Source: Streptomyces sp. 549 (lineage in GTDB: Bacteria > Actinomycetota > Actinomycetes > Streptomycetales > Streptomycetaceae). Taken from it: DNA of 64,000 bases. The position numbers and the translations under genes were made by a program. The first letter of the stretch is position 1. Every line of letters starts with the position of its first letter. The stretch spans positions 124,001 to 188,000 of the forward strand of contig NZ_JASKMT010000004.1 in the NCBI RefSeq assembly GCF_030124175.1, read 5' to 3'. Below, piece by piece: positions 38,495 through 47,540 of this stretch. Below the pieces are notes generated by a model. That model worked only from the letters and a program-made list of their open reading frames with translations, was not told the DNA's origin and did no database searches.

Positions 38495-38541
38495 TCAACG
38501 CCCGGCGGGGCAGGGGAGGGTCGGCGGCCGGCGGGGCGGAG

Positions 38542-39435
38542 TCAGCGCCCGGCGGGCTTGCGGTGCGGGGCCAGCAGGGCGTCCCAGCCCCGCCGCAGGT
38601 CCTGGTACTCGAAGTGGGCGTGGTCCGCCCGCGCGCTCGGCAGCAGGACGGCGTCACGTCGGGCCCCCGCCTCCCGCGGCTCGGCGCCCTCGGCGCCCTC
38701 AGCGCCCTCAGCGCCACGGAGCGCGCCGTGCAGGTAGGCGCGGTAGTTCACCGCCCGGGCGGCGTCGTGCGCGTGCTCGTCCGCGAAGTCGAATTCCGCA
38801 GGGTCGGAGTCGGCCGCGTACAGCTCGTAGCTCTCGGCCGCCGCCAGTATCGCCCGCCGGCCCGCTTCGCCCTGCGGTATCAGGCTGTAGGCGGCGAACT
38901 GGTCAGCCACGTCCTCCTCCCGCCCGGTGTAGGGGAGTTGCAGCTTGTCGATCAGTGCGTGGCCGGCCTCGTGGTACAGCGTCTCCACCAGCACGCCGGC
39001 CGTCTTGGCGGCCACGGCTCGGCCGGCTCCTGAGTTCTCGAACTGCTCGCGGACCTCGGCCACGAACTCGTAGCAGAGGTCTATGCGCGAGTGCTCCGGG
39101 TCGTAGGCCACCTCGGTGCTGCCGCACGACCGGCCGGTCATGCGCACCGTGCCCGGAACGGACAGGCCGCGGTTCAGACGGTCCGCCACCTTCTCCAGCG
39201 TGCGCCGGTCGGCCAGGAACGCGCGGTCCCCCTCGCCGCCCGGCGCCGCCCGCCCGTACTCCGCGACGAAGCCGGGCGAACCCGTCCGGGTGTCGCCGCC
39301 GCCACGCTGCGCGGAGCTGACCAGCACCAGCGGCACCAGGCCGAGGCAGACCAGCGCGAACGCCAGCGTCAGCACCGTTCCCAGGACGGTTCGCCACCGG
39401 GCCGGAGAGTCACTGGTGGCGTAACGTCCAAGCAT
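38542..39435 (-). CDS. DUF4344 domain-containing metallopeptidase-like protein
   Basis: 297 residues. One N-terminal membrane segment (TVLGTVLTLAFALVCLGLVP, then LVLVSS) would anchor the protein or act as a signal. The outer domain has the zinc motif HEAGH in VETLYHEAGHALIDKLQLPY and then the DQFAAYSL region, matching DUF4344 putative metallopeptidases. A 9-bp repeat (38682-38717) encodes four GAE units near the C-terminus. The start at 39435 gives MLGRYATSD; a longer frame runs into the neighbouring hairpin and regulator gene. It is divergent from the two-component genes. Confidence 0.82.
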   Translation of the reverse strand: MLGRYATSDSPARWRTVLGTVLTLAFALVCLGLVPLVLVSSAQRGGGDTRTGSPGFVAEYGRAAPGGEGDRAFLADRRTLEKVADRLNRGLSVPGTVRMTGRSCGSTEVAYDPEHSRIDLCYEFVAEVREQFENSGAGRAVAAKTAGVLVETLYHEAGHALIDKLQLPYTGREEDVADQFAAYSLIPQGEAGRRAILAAAESYELYAADSDPAEFDFADEHAHDAARAVNYRAYLHGALRGAEGAEGAEGAEPREAGARRDAVLLPSARADHAHFEYQDLRRGWDALLAPHRKPAGR

Positions 39436-39474
39436 GTCCCCTACTGTCGCGGATGCGGCGACGGAAGGGATCAC

Positions 39475-39528
39475 CCGGACGTCTGTGGTTGCCCCCGCCG
39501 GTCGGCGGGGGCAACCACAGACGTCCGG
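39475..39528. repeat. 25-bp perfect inverted repeat between divergent genes
   Basis: Arms 39475-39499 and 39504-39528 pair perfectly across a 4-base loop. It lies in the 144-bp gap between the DUF4344 gene (leftward) and the response regulator gene (rightward), inside what must be their promoter region, so it is not placed like an ordinary terminator. Confidence 0.9.
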
Positions 39529-39579
39529 ACACCCCCGGGGGCCGGTACCGACGCAAGCGAAGCCGAGAGAGCAGAAGCC

Positions 39580-40242
39580 GTGATTCGAGTGGTCGTCGTC
39601 GACGACGAGCAGCTGGTCCGGTCCGGGGTGCGGATGATCCTCGGTACCGCCCCCGACATCGAGGTGGTCGCCGACTGCGCCGGCCCGCAGGCCGTCGCCA
39701 CCATCACCACCACCCGCCCCGACGTCGTGCTGCTCGACATCCGCATGCCCGAGACCGACGGCCTGGCCGTGCTGCGCGGCCTGCGGGCGGCCCACGGCGA
39801 CCGGCCGGGCCCGGCGGTGTCCATGCTGACCACCTTCGACGCCGACGAGTACCTGACCGCCGCCCTGCAACTGGGCGCCGCCGGCTACCTGCTGAAGGAC
39901 GCCGAACCCGAGCGCCTGATCCAGTCCGTGCGCTCGCTGGCCGCGGGCGGCAGCACCCTCGACCCCGGCGTCACCGGAGCCGTCATCGGCGGCTACCTCG
40001 ACCGCTCCGGCGGCACGCCCGAGGCGCTGCGCGCCGTGCAGGCGCTCACCCCGCGCGAACGCGAGGTGCTGGCGCTGCTCGCCGAGGGCTTGTCGAACGC
40101 CGCCATCGCCTGCCGCATGGGGCTCGCGCACGGCACGGTCAAGGACCACGTGAGCGCGCTGCTCAGCAAGCTCGGCGGTATCAACCGGGTGCAGGCGGCG
40201 GTACTGGCCGACCGGGCCGGCCTGACCGGCGGCCCCCGGTGA
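39580..40242 (+). CDS. NarL-family response regulator
   Basis: 220 residues: N-terminal receiver (VVVVDDEQLVRSGVRMIL with the acidic pocket, phospho-acceptor Asp in VVLLDIRMPETDG, and GYLLKDA with the conserved Lys) and a C-terminal LuxR helix-turn-helix (LTPREREVLALLAEGLSNAA, then GTVKDHVSALLSKL). It starts at a GTG at 39580; longer upstream frames run through the hairpin. It overlaps the histidine kinase gene (GTGA), so the two form a cognate pair. The signal and target genes are unknown. Confidence 0.92.
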   Translation: MIRVVVVDDEQLVRSGVRMILGTAPDIEVVADCAGPQAVATITTTRPDVVLLDIRMPETDGLAVLRGLRAAHGDRPGPAVSMLTTFDADEYLTAALQLGAAGYLLKDAEPERLIQSVRSLAAGGSTLDPGVTGAVIGGYLDRSGGTPEALRAVQALTPREREVLALLAEGLSNAAIACRMGLAHGTVKDHVSALLSKLGGINRVQAAVLADRAGLTGGPR

Positions 40243-41765
40243 CCCGTGAACCGGCCCACGGCCGCCGGGCGCCCCGCAGCCGCCGGGCCCGCCCGCCGCG
40301 GCCCGCAGCCGGGCCGGAGGCGGGGACGGGGGCCGAGCCGGGGACGGGTTCGGGGGCAGGGACGGGGGCTGACGCGGGGCCGGAGGCGGGGGCTGGGCCA
40401 GGGGCGGAACCGGGGCCGGGGTCCAGGTCCGGTCCGGGACGCGCGGCCGGGTCCGGGACGGGCCGGTTCGCGCTGCCGCGGCGCCCGGCGCCCGCCGGGC
40501 GGTCCGCGCGCGATGTGCTCACCGGGCACCTCGCCACCACCTACGGGCCCGTCGCCCTGGCGACCGCCGACGCCCTGCTGGTGAACGGGGTGTCGCCGTC
40601 ACCCGACCTGGCGGCGGCGCTGGCCGCCGCAGCCGTGCTGCCGCTGCGCCGGCGGTGGCCGGTACCGGTCCTGCTGGTCGCACTCGTCGGCCTGTACGTC
40701 GGCTTCATCTGGTTCGCGCCGCTCATCGCGCTCTACACCGTCGCCCGCCACCGCCCCGGCCGCACCCGGCTGGCCGTCTGCGCCACGCTGTTCGCCGCGG
40801 CCTACCTGGTGCCCAACCCGGTGGACGAGAACCCGTGGGAGTCCGTGCAGGAAGCGGTGCTCGACTTCACCGACACCGCGCTCGTCATCGCCGCGCCCAT
40901 CGCGCTGGGCCTGCTCATGGCGGCCCGCGGCCGGGAGAACGCGCTGCTGGCCGAACGGGTGCTCAGCACCGAACGGGTGCGCCTCGCCCGCGAGATGCAC
41001 GACGTGGTGGCGCACCAGGTCAGCCTCATCAGCCTGCAGGCGGGCGCGCTGCGCATCAGCACCACCGACCCCGCCACCCGCGACAGTGCCGACACCATGC
41101 GCTCGCTCGCCGTCGCCACGCTGGACGAGCTGCGGCACCTCGTCGGCGTGCTCCGCGCGGCCGGGGGCAGCACCGCGCAGCTCAGCCCGCAGCCCCGGCT
41201 CTCCGACCTGCCCCGGCTCATCGCCGACAGCGGCCTGGAGGTCGACTTCTCCCCGCTGCCCGACCCCCCGGACGGCCCCGGCACCCCGAATGCGCCCGCC
41301 CCCTCCGACCCCGCCCCCTCCGACCCCGCCCCCGCCGACCCTTCCGGCTCCGAAGCTCCCGGCTCCGACACGTCCGGCTCCCGGGACCGGCCGCCCGAGC
41401 GCGCCGGTGCCGGTGCCGGTGCCGGGACCGCGAGGCGGTATCCGGAGGCCGTGGAGCGCGCCGCGTTCCGGACAGTGCAGGAAGGCCTGACGAACGCCCG
41501 CAAGCACGCCCCCGGCGGCCATGTGCGGGTGCGCCTGGCGGAGGTCGGGCGACGGTTGAGCGTGGAGGTGCACAACGGGCCGCGCGCTCGGGACGCGGAG
41601 CTGCCCGCGCTGCCCGGCGGCGGACACGGACTGGTCGGTCTGCGCGAGCGCGCCCAGCAGCTCGGCGGCACCTTCTCCGCCGGGCCGACGCCGGACGGCG
41701 GCTTCACCGTCCGGGCGGAGCTGCCCTTCCGTTCCACCGACCGGACCACCCGCTTGTCCCATTAA
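40239..41765 (+). CDS. Sensor histidine kinase with low-complexity N-terminus
   Basis: 508 residues. The first roughly 85 residues are Gly/Ala/Pro/Thr repeats (GAGTG and AGPEAG types) of unusual composition. Four or more membrane helices follow (DLAAALAAAAVLPLRRRWPV; VLLVALVGLYVGFIWFAPLI). The HisKA_3 dimer domain carries the phospho-acceptor His in AREMHDVVAHQVSLISLQAG, and the ATPase domain has the N box FRTVQEGLTNARKHA and GHGLVGLRERAQQLGG. A Pro/Asp/Ser-rich insert (about residues 345-405) sits between them. It partners the preceding regulator. Confidence 0.88.
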   Translation: MTREPAHGRRAPRSRRARPPRPAAGPEAGTGAEPGTGSGAGTGADAGPEAGAGPGAEPGPGSRSGPGRAAGSGTGRFALPRRPAPAGRSARDVLTGHLATTYGPVALATADALLVNGVSPSPDLAAALAAAAVLPLRRRWPVPVLLVALVGLYVGFIWFAPLIALYTVARHRPGRTRLAVCATLFAAAYLVPNPVDENPWESVQEAVLDFTDTALVIAAPIALGLLMAARGRENALLAERVLSTERVRLAREMHDVVAHQVSLISLQAGALRISTTDPATRDSADTMRSLAVATLDELRHLVGVLRAAGGSTAQLSPQPRLSDLPRLIADSGLEVDFSPLPDPPDGPGTPNAPAPSDPAPSDPAPADPSGSEAPGSDTSGSRDRPPERAGAGAGAGTARRYPEAVERAAFRTVQEGLTNARKHAPGGHVRVRLAEVGRRLSVEVHNGPRARDAELPALPGGGHGLVGLRERAQQLGGTFSAGPTPDGGFTVRAELPFRSTDRTTRLSH

Positions 41766-41869
41766 CCGCCGTTTCCTGTAAAGGACGGAAATAGCCGGGC
41801 CCAGCTGTTAACGATCACCACCCCGGGAGAGTCGAGGCAGTAGCCGCAGGACCTCCGGCCGAACGGGAG

Positions 41870-43159
41870 ATGGTGAAGGTGTCGACTCGTCAGTTGACGT
41901 CCGCAGACCGCGCACGGGCAGCGGTGCACGACGCCCTGGCCCGCCTCGGTCGCGGCAGGCCGCACCTCCCCCGCCGGGGCACGGCCCGTAGCGCTGCCCG
42001 GTACGCCGCCCGGCGAGCTGCCCGGCGGACGGTCGCGGGCGGCATGACGAGCGCCGCACTGGCCGTGCTGCTGCTGGGCGCGTCGCCCGCGCGCGCCGAG
42101 AGCGGCGGCGTCACGCCCGGGCTGCGGCACGTCGGCGCGCCGTTCGCCGTCGACACGTCCGTGCGCTCCCTGCACCGTCAGGCCCTCCGGGCTTCCCGCG
42201 CCCACGAGCGGGCCCGGCTGGCGGCGGACCGGCAGCGGCGTACCGTCGGCCGGCTGGACCGGTCGCTGCGCGCCAAGCAGGCCGAGTACCGGGGGCTGCG
42301 GCAGGCGGTGGGCGCTGCCGCCGCCGAGCACTACCGGGCCGGCGCAGGGGCTCTGCTACCCGGGGCCCGGCTGATGCTGTCCGACTCCCCCGAGCAGTTC
42401 CTCGCCCGCAGCGCGGCCATGGAGCGCGGGACCCGGGCGGCGGACCAGCTCACGGAGAACGTGCGCCGGGCGGAGGCGGAACTGGCCCGCGAGCAGTCCG
42501 TCGCCGACCGCGCCCTGGCGCGGCTGCGCCGGGACCAGGCCCGGCAGCTCGCCTGGGCGCGGCACCTGACGGTGCAGCTCACCCGCGCCCGGCAGCAGGC
42601 CGCGCGCATGGCGTCCGGCCGCGCGGGCGGCCACGCGAACGGACATGCGGACGGCGGCGCGGACGGCCACGCGAGCGCGCGTGTGGTGGTGCAGCGGGGC
42701 GCGGGCGGGTGTGCGACGAGCAGCGGCGGAGGCGGCTCGGCGGCGTCCACGGGCAACGCCTGGGTGGCACCCGTCGAGCGGTACCGGCTCTCCGCCGGTT
42801 TCGCGGCGCGGGGCTCCCGCTGGTCGCACGGGCACACCGGGCAGGACTTCGCCGTCACCACCGGCACCCCGGTGCGCGCGGTCGGAGCCGGAGTGGTCGC
42901 CGGCCTCGGCTGCGGGGACGCGTTCGGCCACCAGCTGGTGCTGCGGCATCCGGGTGGCTTCTACACCCAGTACGCTCATCTCTCGCTGCTCCAGGCCCGC
43001 CCTGGGCAGCGGGTGCACACGGGCGAGCAGATCGGGCTGTCCGGCAACACGGGCAACTCCAGCGGCCCCCACCTGCACTTCGAGGTCCGGATGACACCGC
43101 AGGTCGGCTCGGGCGTGGACCCGGTGCCGTGGCTGCGCGCCCGGGGGGTGAAGCTGTGA
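41870..43159 (+). CDS. Secreted M23 family peptidoglycan peptidase
   Basis: 429 residues. A basic N-terminus leads to a signal-like segment (TVAGGMTSAALAVLLLGASP, then ARA). A long Arg/Ala-rich coiled-coil region (about 90-245) follows, typical of envelope M23 proteins, then a Gly/His linker and the lysostaphin-type peptidase with zinc ligands in HGHTGQDFAV and GPHLHFEVRM. It probably cleaves peptide cross-links in the cell wall. The start at 41870 (ATG) is the first plausible; a GTG at 41879 is possible. I see no recognisable riboswitch in the 104 bases upstream. Confidence 0.88.
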   Translation: MVKVSTRQLTSADRARAAVHDALARLGRGRPHLPRRGTARSAARYAARRAARRTVAGGMTSAALAVLLLGASPARAESGGVTPGLRHVGAPFAVDTSVRSLHRQALRASRAHERARLAADRQRRTVGRLDRSLRAKQAEYRGLRQAVGAAAAEHYRAGAGALLPGARLMLSDSPEQFLARSAAMERGTRAADQLTENVRRAEAELAREQSVADRALARLRRDQARQLAWARHLTVQLTRARQQAARMASGRAGGHANGHADGGADGHASARVVVQRGAGGCATSSGGGGSAASTGNAWVAPVERYRLSAGFAARGSRWSHGHTGQDFAVTTGTPVRAVGAGVVAGLGCGDAFGHQLVLRHPGGFYTQYAHLSLLQARPGQRVHTGEQIGLSGNTGNSSGPHLHFEVRMTPQVGSGVDPVPWLRARGVKL

Positions 43160-43341
43160 GCCGGGCCCGCGGGCCCGGCTCCCGGGAGGCCGCCAGGTAA
43201 GCCCACCCTCAGCGACGCAGATCACCGCATGCCGCGGTACAGGCTCGCGCGGATACTGGGTAGTCTCGTACGGACTGGATAAGTTACTGCTTAGTACGCT
43301 TGCAGACGCAGGCACCGCCCCGGCAGGTTCGAGGAGCCGTC

Positions 43342-45687
43342 ATGCAACTCGCCGCGATCATCGTCACGCTGGCCCTCACTGTGGTCGGTGTTGCGCTCAT
43401 CGCTCGCGCCGTCGCGCAGATCTACCGTTTCGTGAAGCTCGGCCAACCCGTGCCGGCCGGTTCACGCACGGACAACTGGCAGCAGCGCACCGCGACCCTG
43501 ACCAAGGAGTTCCTCGGCCACACCCGGATGAACCGGTGGGCCGTGGTGGGCGTCGCCCACTGGTTCGTGGCCATCGGCTTCCTGACGCTGCCGCCGACGC
43601 TGATCAACGCGTACGGCCAGCTCTTCCAGGCCGACTGGATGCTGCCCCTCATCGGCGGCTTCCTGCCGTACGAGATGTACATCGAGTTCATCGGCCTGAT
43701 GACGGTCGTCGGCATCCTCACGCTGATGGTGATCCGGCTGCTGAACCTGCCGTCCCGCGCGGGACGCAAGTCCCGCTTCGCCGGCTCGAAGGCCTGGCAG
43801 GCGTACTTCGTCGAGTACATCATCCTCACCATCGGCCTGGCGATCATCGTCCTGCGCGGCCTGGAGGGCGCGCTGCACGGCGTGGACTCCTACGGGCCCG
43901 CGTACTTCGCCTCGTACCCCCTGGTGGCCCTCTTCAGCGGCTTGAGCCTCGGCACGCTGCAGAACCTCGTCTACTTCTGGGCGATGGTGAAGATCGGCAC
44001 CTCGATGATCTGGATGATCACCGTCAGCCTCAACACCAACATGGGTGTGGCCTGGCACCGCTTCCTGGCGTTCCCCAACATCTGGTTCAAGCGCGACGCC
44101 CGCGGCGGCACCGCGCTGGGCGCGCTCCAGCCGATGACGTCCGGCGGCAAGGTCATCGACTTCGAGACGGCCTTCGACGACGACGGCGACGAGAACGCCG
44201 AGGAGACCAAGTTCGGCGTCTCCCAGGTCGAGCACTTCTCCTGGAAGGGCATTCTCGACTTCTCCACCTGCACCGAGTGCGGTCGCTGCCAGTCGCAGTG
44301 CCCCGCGTGGAACACCGGCAAGCCGCTCTCCCCGAAGCTGCTCATCATGTCGCTGCGCGACCACGCGCACGCCAAGGCGCCCTACCTGCTGGCGGGCGGC
44401 GGCAAGACGATGGAGGGCGAGGAGAAGGCGACCGCCGAGCAGCTCAAGGACGTGCCGGCCAGCGCCCTGGCCGAGGCCGAGCGCCCGCTCATCGGCACCG
44501 CCGAGGAGAACGGCGTCATCGACCCGGACGTGCTGTGGTCGTGCACCACCTGCGGTGCGTGCGTCGAGCAGTGCCCGGTCGACATCGAGCACGTCGACCA
44601 CATCCTCGACATGCGCCGCTACCAGGTGATGATCGAGAGCGCGTTCCCGTCCGAGGCCGGGACGATGCTCAAGAACCTGGAGAAGAAGGGCAACCCCTGG
44701 GGTCTGGCCAAGAAGCAGCGGCTGGAGTGGACCAAGGAGCTGGAGCAGGAGACGGGCTTCCAGGTCCCGGTCGTCGGCAAGACCGTCGAGGACCTCACCG
44801 AGGTCGAGTACCTCTACTGGGTCGGCTGCGCCGGAGCCCTGGAGGACCGCGCCAAGAAGACCACCAAGGCCTTCGCGGAGCTGCTGCACATGGCGGGCGT
44901 CAACTTCGCCATCATGGGCGGCGACGAGAAGTGCACCGGTGACTCGGCCCGGCGTCTCGGCAACGAGTTCCTCTTCCAGCAGCTCGGCGAGGAGAACGTC
45001 GCCGTGCTGAACGCCGCGTTCGGCGAGGATGAGGACGAGGGCGTCACCGTGCCGGTGGCGAAGAAGAAGATCGTCGCGACCTGCCCGCACTGCTTCAACA
45101 CGATCGCCAACGAGTACCCGCAGCTCGGCGGGCACTACGAGGTCATCCACCACACGCAGCTGCTCCAGCACCTGATCGACGAGGGCAAGCTGGTCCCGGT
45201 CACCCCGGTCGAGGGTCTGATCACCTACCACGACCCCTGCTACCTGGGTCGGCACAACCAGGTGTACACGCCCCCGCGCGAGATCATCGGCCGGGTGCCG
45301 GGCCTGCGCAACGAGGAGATGCACCGCCACAAGGAGCGCGGCTTCTGCTGCGGCGCCGGCGGCGCCCGGATGTGGATGGAGGAGCGGATCGGCAAGCGCG
45401 TCAACAACGAGCGTGTCGACGAGGCCCTCGCCCTCAACCCGGACATCGTCTCCACCGCCTGCCCGTTCTGCCTGGTCATGCTCACCGACTCGGTCAACGG
45501 CAAGAAGAACGACGGCGCCGCGAAGGAGTCCGTCCAGGTCGTCGACGTCGCCCAGCTCCTGCTGGAGTCCGTCCGCACCCCCGCCGCCGGCAACGACGGT
45601 GATGACGGGGACAACGGGGACGGCGGCGGTGAGGGCGGCGGCAGCCCCGAACCGGCCGACGCCCCGGAGCCCGAACCCGCGAAGTGA
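43342..45687 (+). CDS. Heterodisulfide-reductase-like iron-sulfur membrane protein
   Basis: 781 residues. The N-terminal part has about five to six membrane helices (AAIIVTLALTVVGVALIARA onward). Two 4Fe-4S clusters follow: CTECGRCQSQCP and CTTCGACVEQCPVD. The C-terminal half has two CCG-type domains (WVGCAGALED; HDPCYLGRHN; FCCGAGGARMW) like HdrB/GlpC, and a Gly/Asp/Glu-rich tail. Such proteins move electrons between the membrane quinone pool and soluble partners; the exact partner is unknown. The ATG at 43342 has GAGGAG upstream. It ends before a strong terminator. Confidence 0.93.
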   Translation: MQLAAIIVTLALTVVGVALIARAVAQIYRFVKLGQPVPAGSRTDNWQQRTATLTKEFLGHTRMNRWAVVGVAHWFVAIGFLTLPPTLINAYGQLFQADWMLPLIGGFLPYEMYIEFIGLMTVVGILTLMVIRLLNLPSRAGRKSRFAGSKAWQAYFVEYIILTIGLAIIVLRGLEGALHGVDSYGPAYFASYPLVALFSGLSLGTLQNLVYFWAMVKIGTSMIWMITVSLNTNMGVAWHRFLAFPNIWFKRDARGGTALGALQPMTSGGKVIDFETAFDDDGDENAEETKFGVSQVEHFSWKGILDFSTCTECGRCQSQCPAWNTGKPLSPKLLIMSLRDHAHAKAPYLLAGGGKTMEGEEKATAEQLKDVPASALAEAERPLIGTAEENGVIDPDVLWSCTTCGACVEQCPVDIEHVDHILDMRRYQVMIESAFPSEAGTMLKNLEKKGNPWGLAKKQRLEWTKELEQETGFQVPVVGKTVEDLTEVEYLYWVGCAGALEDRAKKTTKAFAELLHMAGVNFAIMGGDEKCTGDSARRLGNEFLFQQLGEENVAVLNAAFGEDEDEGVTVPVAKKKIVATCPHCFNTIANEYPQLGGHYEVIHHTQLLQHLIDEGKLVPVTPVEGLITYHDPCYLGRHNQVYTPPREIIGRVPGLRNEEMHRHKERGFCCGAGGARMWMEERIGKRVNNERVDEALALNPDIVSTACPFCLVMLTDSVNGKKNDGAAKESVQVVDVAQLLLESVRTPAAGNDGDDGDNGDGGGEGGGSPEPADAPEPEPAK

Positions 45688-45711
45688 CACCGAGCCCCGC
45701 CGAGGGGCTCT

Positions 45712-45752
45712 CCGGAACGGCCGGCTCCCGCACAGGGAGCCGGCCGTTCCGG
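45712..45752 (+). terminator. Strong hairpin after the Fe-S protein gene
   Basis: Perfect 18-bp inverted repeat (45712-45729 with 45735-45752, 5-base loop) starting 24 bases after the stop codon. The remaining 240 bases up to 45995 hold no gene that I can support. Confidence 0.85.
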
Positions 45753-45994
45753 CGTCCGGGCCCCTCTGCGGGCCCCTTCCGAGAGCCGTCGCCTCCAGGC
45801 TGGAGCCCCGGACGCCTTCCGGTTGCAACCCGGCTGCCTCCCCGCTGACTCCTCCACCGGAGGCCGGGCAGGAACCGCAGCGGAGACGGCCAAGGCCGCT
45901 CGCCACCTGATCACTTCCGGTCGGTTACGGCACCGAACCAGACGCCCGGGCCCGCAGGCCCGGCATGCAGGGCCGCCGACCGTAACCTCTGCCC

Positions 45995-46891
45995 ATGCCT
46001 GTGGAACAGGCGGCCTGTCCGCACCACGACCCCGTGCCCGTGCAGCAACTTCGCGCCGGGGACCACGCCTTCGTCCGCTACGACACCGACACGGCCCGCT
46101 GGGAGACAGCCGCCGCCTTCGTACGCACCGGCCTCGACCTGGGTGAACGCGTCATCGTGCTGGCCAGCCCGCTGGCCGGCAGGAAGGCCGCACTCACCGC
46201 ACTCCGCGGCCACACCCCGGCATTCGCCTCAGCCCGCTCCGAGGGACGTCTGGTACTGAGCACCATGCGAGAACTCATCGCCCCCCGTACCGAGTTCACC
46301 GAGCAACGGCAGTGGGAGCGGCTCACGGAGGAGACCGGCCGAGCGGTCCGGGACGGCTGCACCGGCGCCCGCGCCTTCATCGACATGGACTGGGTGAGGG
46401 ACCTCGGCACCGGCACCGACGCGGTCGTCCACCGCGAGAGCCACAGCCACCACCTGTTCACCGGCCGTCCCTACACCGAGCTGTGCGCCTACGACGGACG
46501 ATGGTTCAGCAAGGAGGTACTCGCGGAGATGTGCAGCGCCCACCCCCGCAGGGTGCTCGCCGGCCTGGGCATCCTCCGCACGGTGTCCTCACCCGGCGCG
46601 GTCCGCCTCGCGGGCGAGGCCGACCTCAACACCCGCACGGCGTTCACCGCGGCCCTGCGCGACGGTCTGGCCCAGAGCGCCGGGACCGGCCGCCTGACCG
46701 CCGACCTCACGCCGCTGCACTTCCTCAGCATCGGCTGCGCCGCCGACCTGCTGCTGATCGCCTCGACCGCGCCGCACCACCGCATCGAGGTGCGCTGCGC
46801 CCCCTTCCAGGCGGCCACCCTGCGCAGACTCGGCGCGGAGACCCTGATGTCACTGAAGCTGGTGGAGGTGGAGGTGGGTTGCGGATGCTAG
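45995..46891 (+). CDS. MEDS and STAS domain regulatory protein
   Basis: 298 residues. The N-terminal part (LRAGDHAFVRYDTDTARWET; LDLGERVIVLASPL; GARAFIDMDWVRD) is a MEDS/DcmR-like sensory domain, and the C-terminal 95 residues (VRLAGEADLNTRTAFTAALR; LTADLTPLHFLSIGCAADLL) form a STAS domain like anti-sigma-factor antagonists, with Ser at the usual phosphorylation position in FLSIG. It overlaps the next gene, an HATPase, by seven bases, so the pair likely acts as antagonist and kinase in a partner-switching circuit of the Streptomyces SigF/B type. Confidence 0.87.
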   Translation: MPVEQAACPHHDPVPVQQLRAGDHAFVRYDTDTARWETAAAFVRTGLDLGERVIVLASPLAGRKAALTALRGHTPAFASARSEGRLVLSTMRELIAPRTEFTEQRQWERLTEETGRAVRDGCTGARAFIDMDWVRDLGTGTDAVVHRESHSHHLFTGRPYTELCAYDGRWFSKEVLAEMCSAHPRRVLAGLGILRTVSSPGAVRLAGEADLNTRTAFTAALRDGLAQSAGTGRLTADLTPLHFLSIGCAADLLLIASTAPHHRIEVRCAPFQAATLRRLGAETLMSLKLVEVEVGCGC

Positions 46892-47307
46892 CCGAACAGA
46901 GTTCCCGCCCCAGCAGGCCGGAGCAGCACCTGCTCAAGCGGCGCTTCACCGCCCGCACCCTGCCGCAGCTGCGGTTCGGCGTCGAGGAGTGCGCCGCCTG
47001 GTGCGGGCTGGCCGAGCCGCGCCGCGGCGAGTTCGTGCTCGCCGTCGACGAGATCGCCACCAACGCCGTCGAGCACGCCGGTGGTGAGGGGCGGCTGCTG
47101 CTGCGGCGCCTCGACGACGAGCTGGAGGCCCGGGTGACCGACGCCGGCCCTGGCTTCTCCGTCGACGTCATCCCCGAACTGCTGCCGGGCCTCGACGGCG
47201 GCCCGCGCGGCCGCGGCCTGTGGCTCGCCCGGCTCACCACCGACCGGCTCAGCATCACCGCCGGGCACCCCGGCTCGGTGGTGACCCTGGCCGTGCACCT
47301 GGGCTGA
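46885..47307 (+). CDS. RsbW-like ATP-binding (HATPase) protein
   Basis: 140 residues of the anti-sigma/serine-kinase HATPase family: FVLAVDEIATNAVEHAGGEG (N box), VTDAGPGFSV (G1 box) and GGPRGRGLWLARLTTDRLSI (G2). The ATG at 46885 overlaps the stop of the MEDS-STAS gene. Proteins of this type bind a sigma factor or phosphorylate a STAS antagonist; no sigma gene is next to it, so the target lies elsewhere. Confidence 0.88.
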   Translation: MLAEQSSRPSRPEQHLLKRRFTARTLPQLRFGVEECAAWCGLAEPRRGEFVLAVDEIATNAVEHAGGEGRLLLRRLDDELEARVTDAGPGFSVDVIPELLPGLDGGPRGRGLWLARLTTDRLSITAGHPGSVVTLAVHLG

Positions 47308-47540
47308 CGGCCCCGACGGCGTCCACCGTCCGCACCCCCGCTCCCACCCGTGCCTGCTCCCACCCGTGCCTGCTGCCGCGCCCCGGATCACCGCACCCCG
47401 GATCACCGTCCACACGAGCCGCTGACCTGGTACGTCCCGTAGGGCCACCCCCTACGGGATGTACCGAACAGGCCACAATGAACCCCCGGATACCCCGTCC
47501 ACGGCATCCGGCGGTCGCAGAACGCGGTACGTTCGATTAC

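Noticed and set aside
41766..41869. c-di-AMP (ydaO-type) riboswitch before the M23 peptidase gene
   Set aside because: Such switches occur before some Streptomyces wall hydrolase genes, but the gap is only 104 bases and lacks the conserved core that I would expect.
43462..45906. 814-codon minus-strand frame opposite the Fe-S protein gene
   Set aside because: Same cause; the plus-strand protein has complete Fe-S and CCG motifs.
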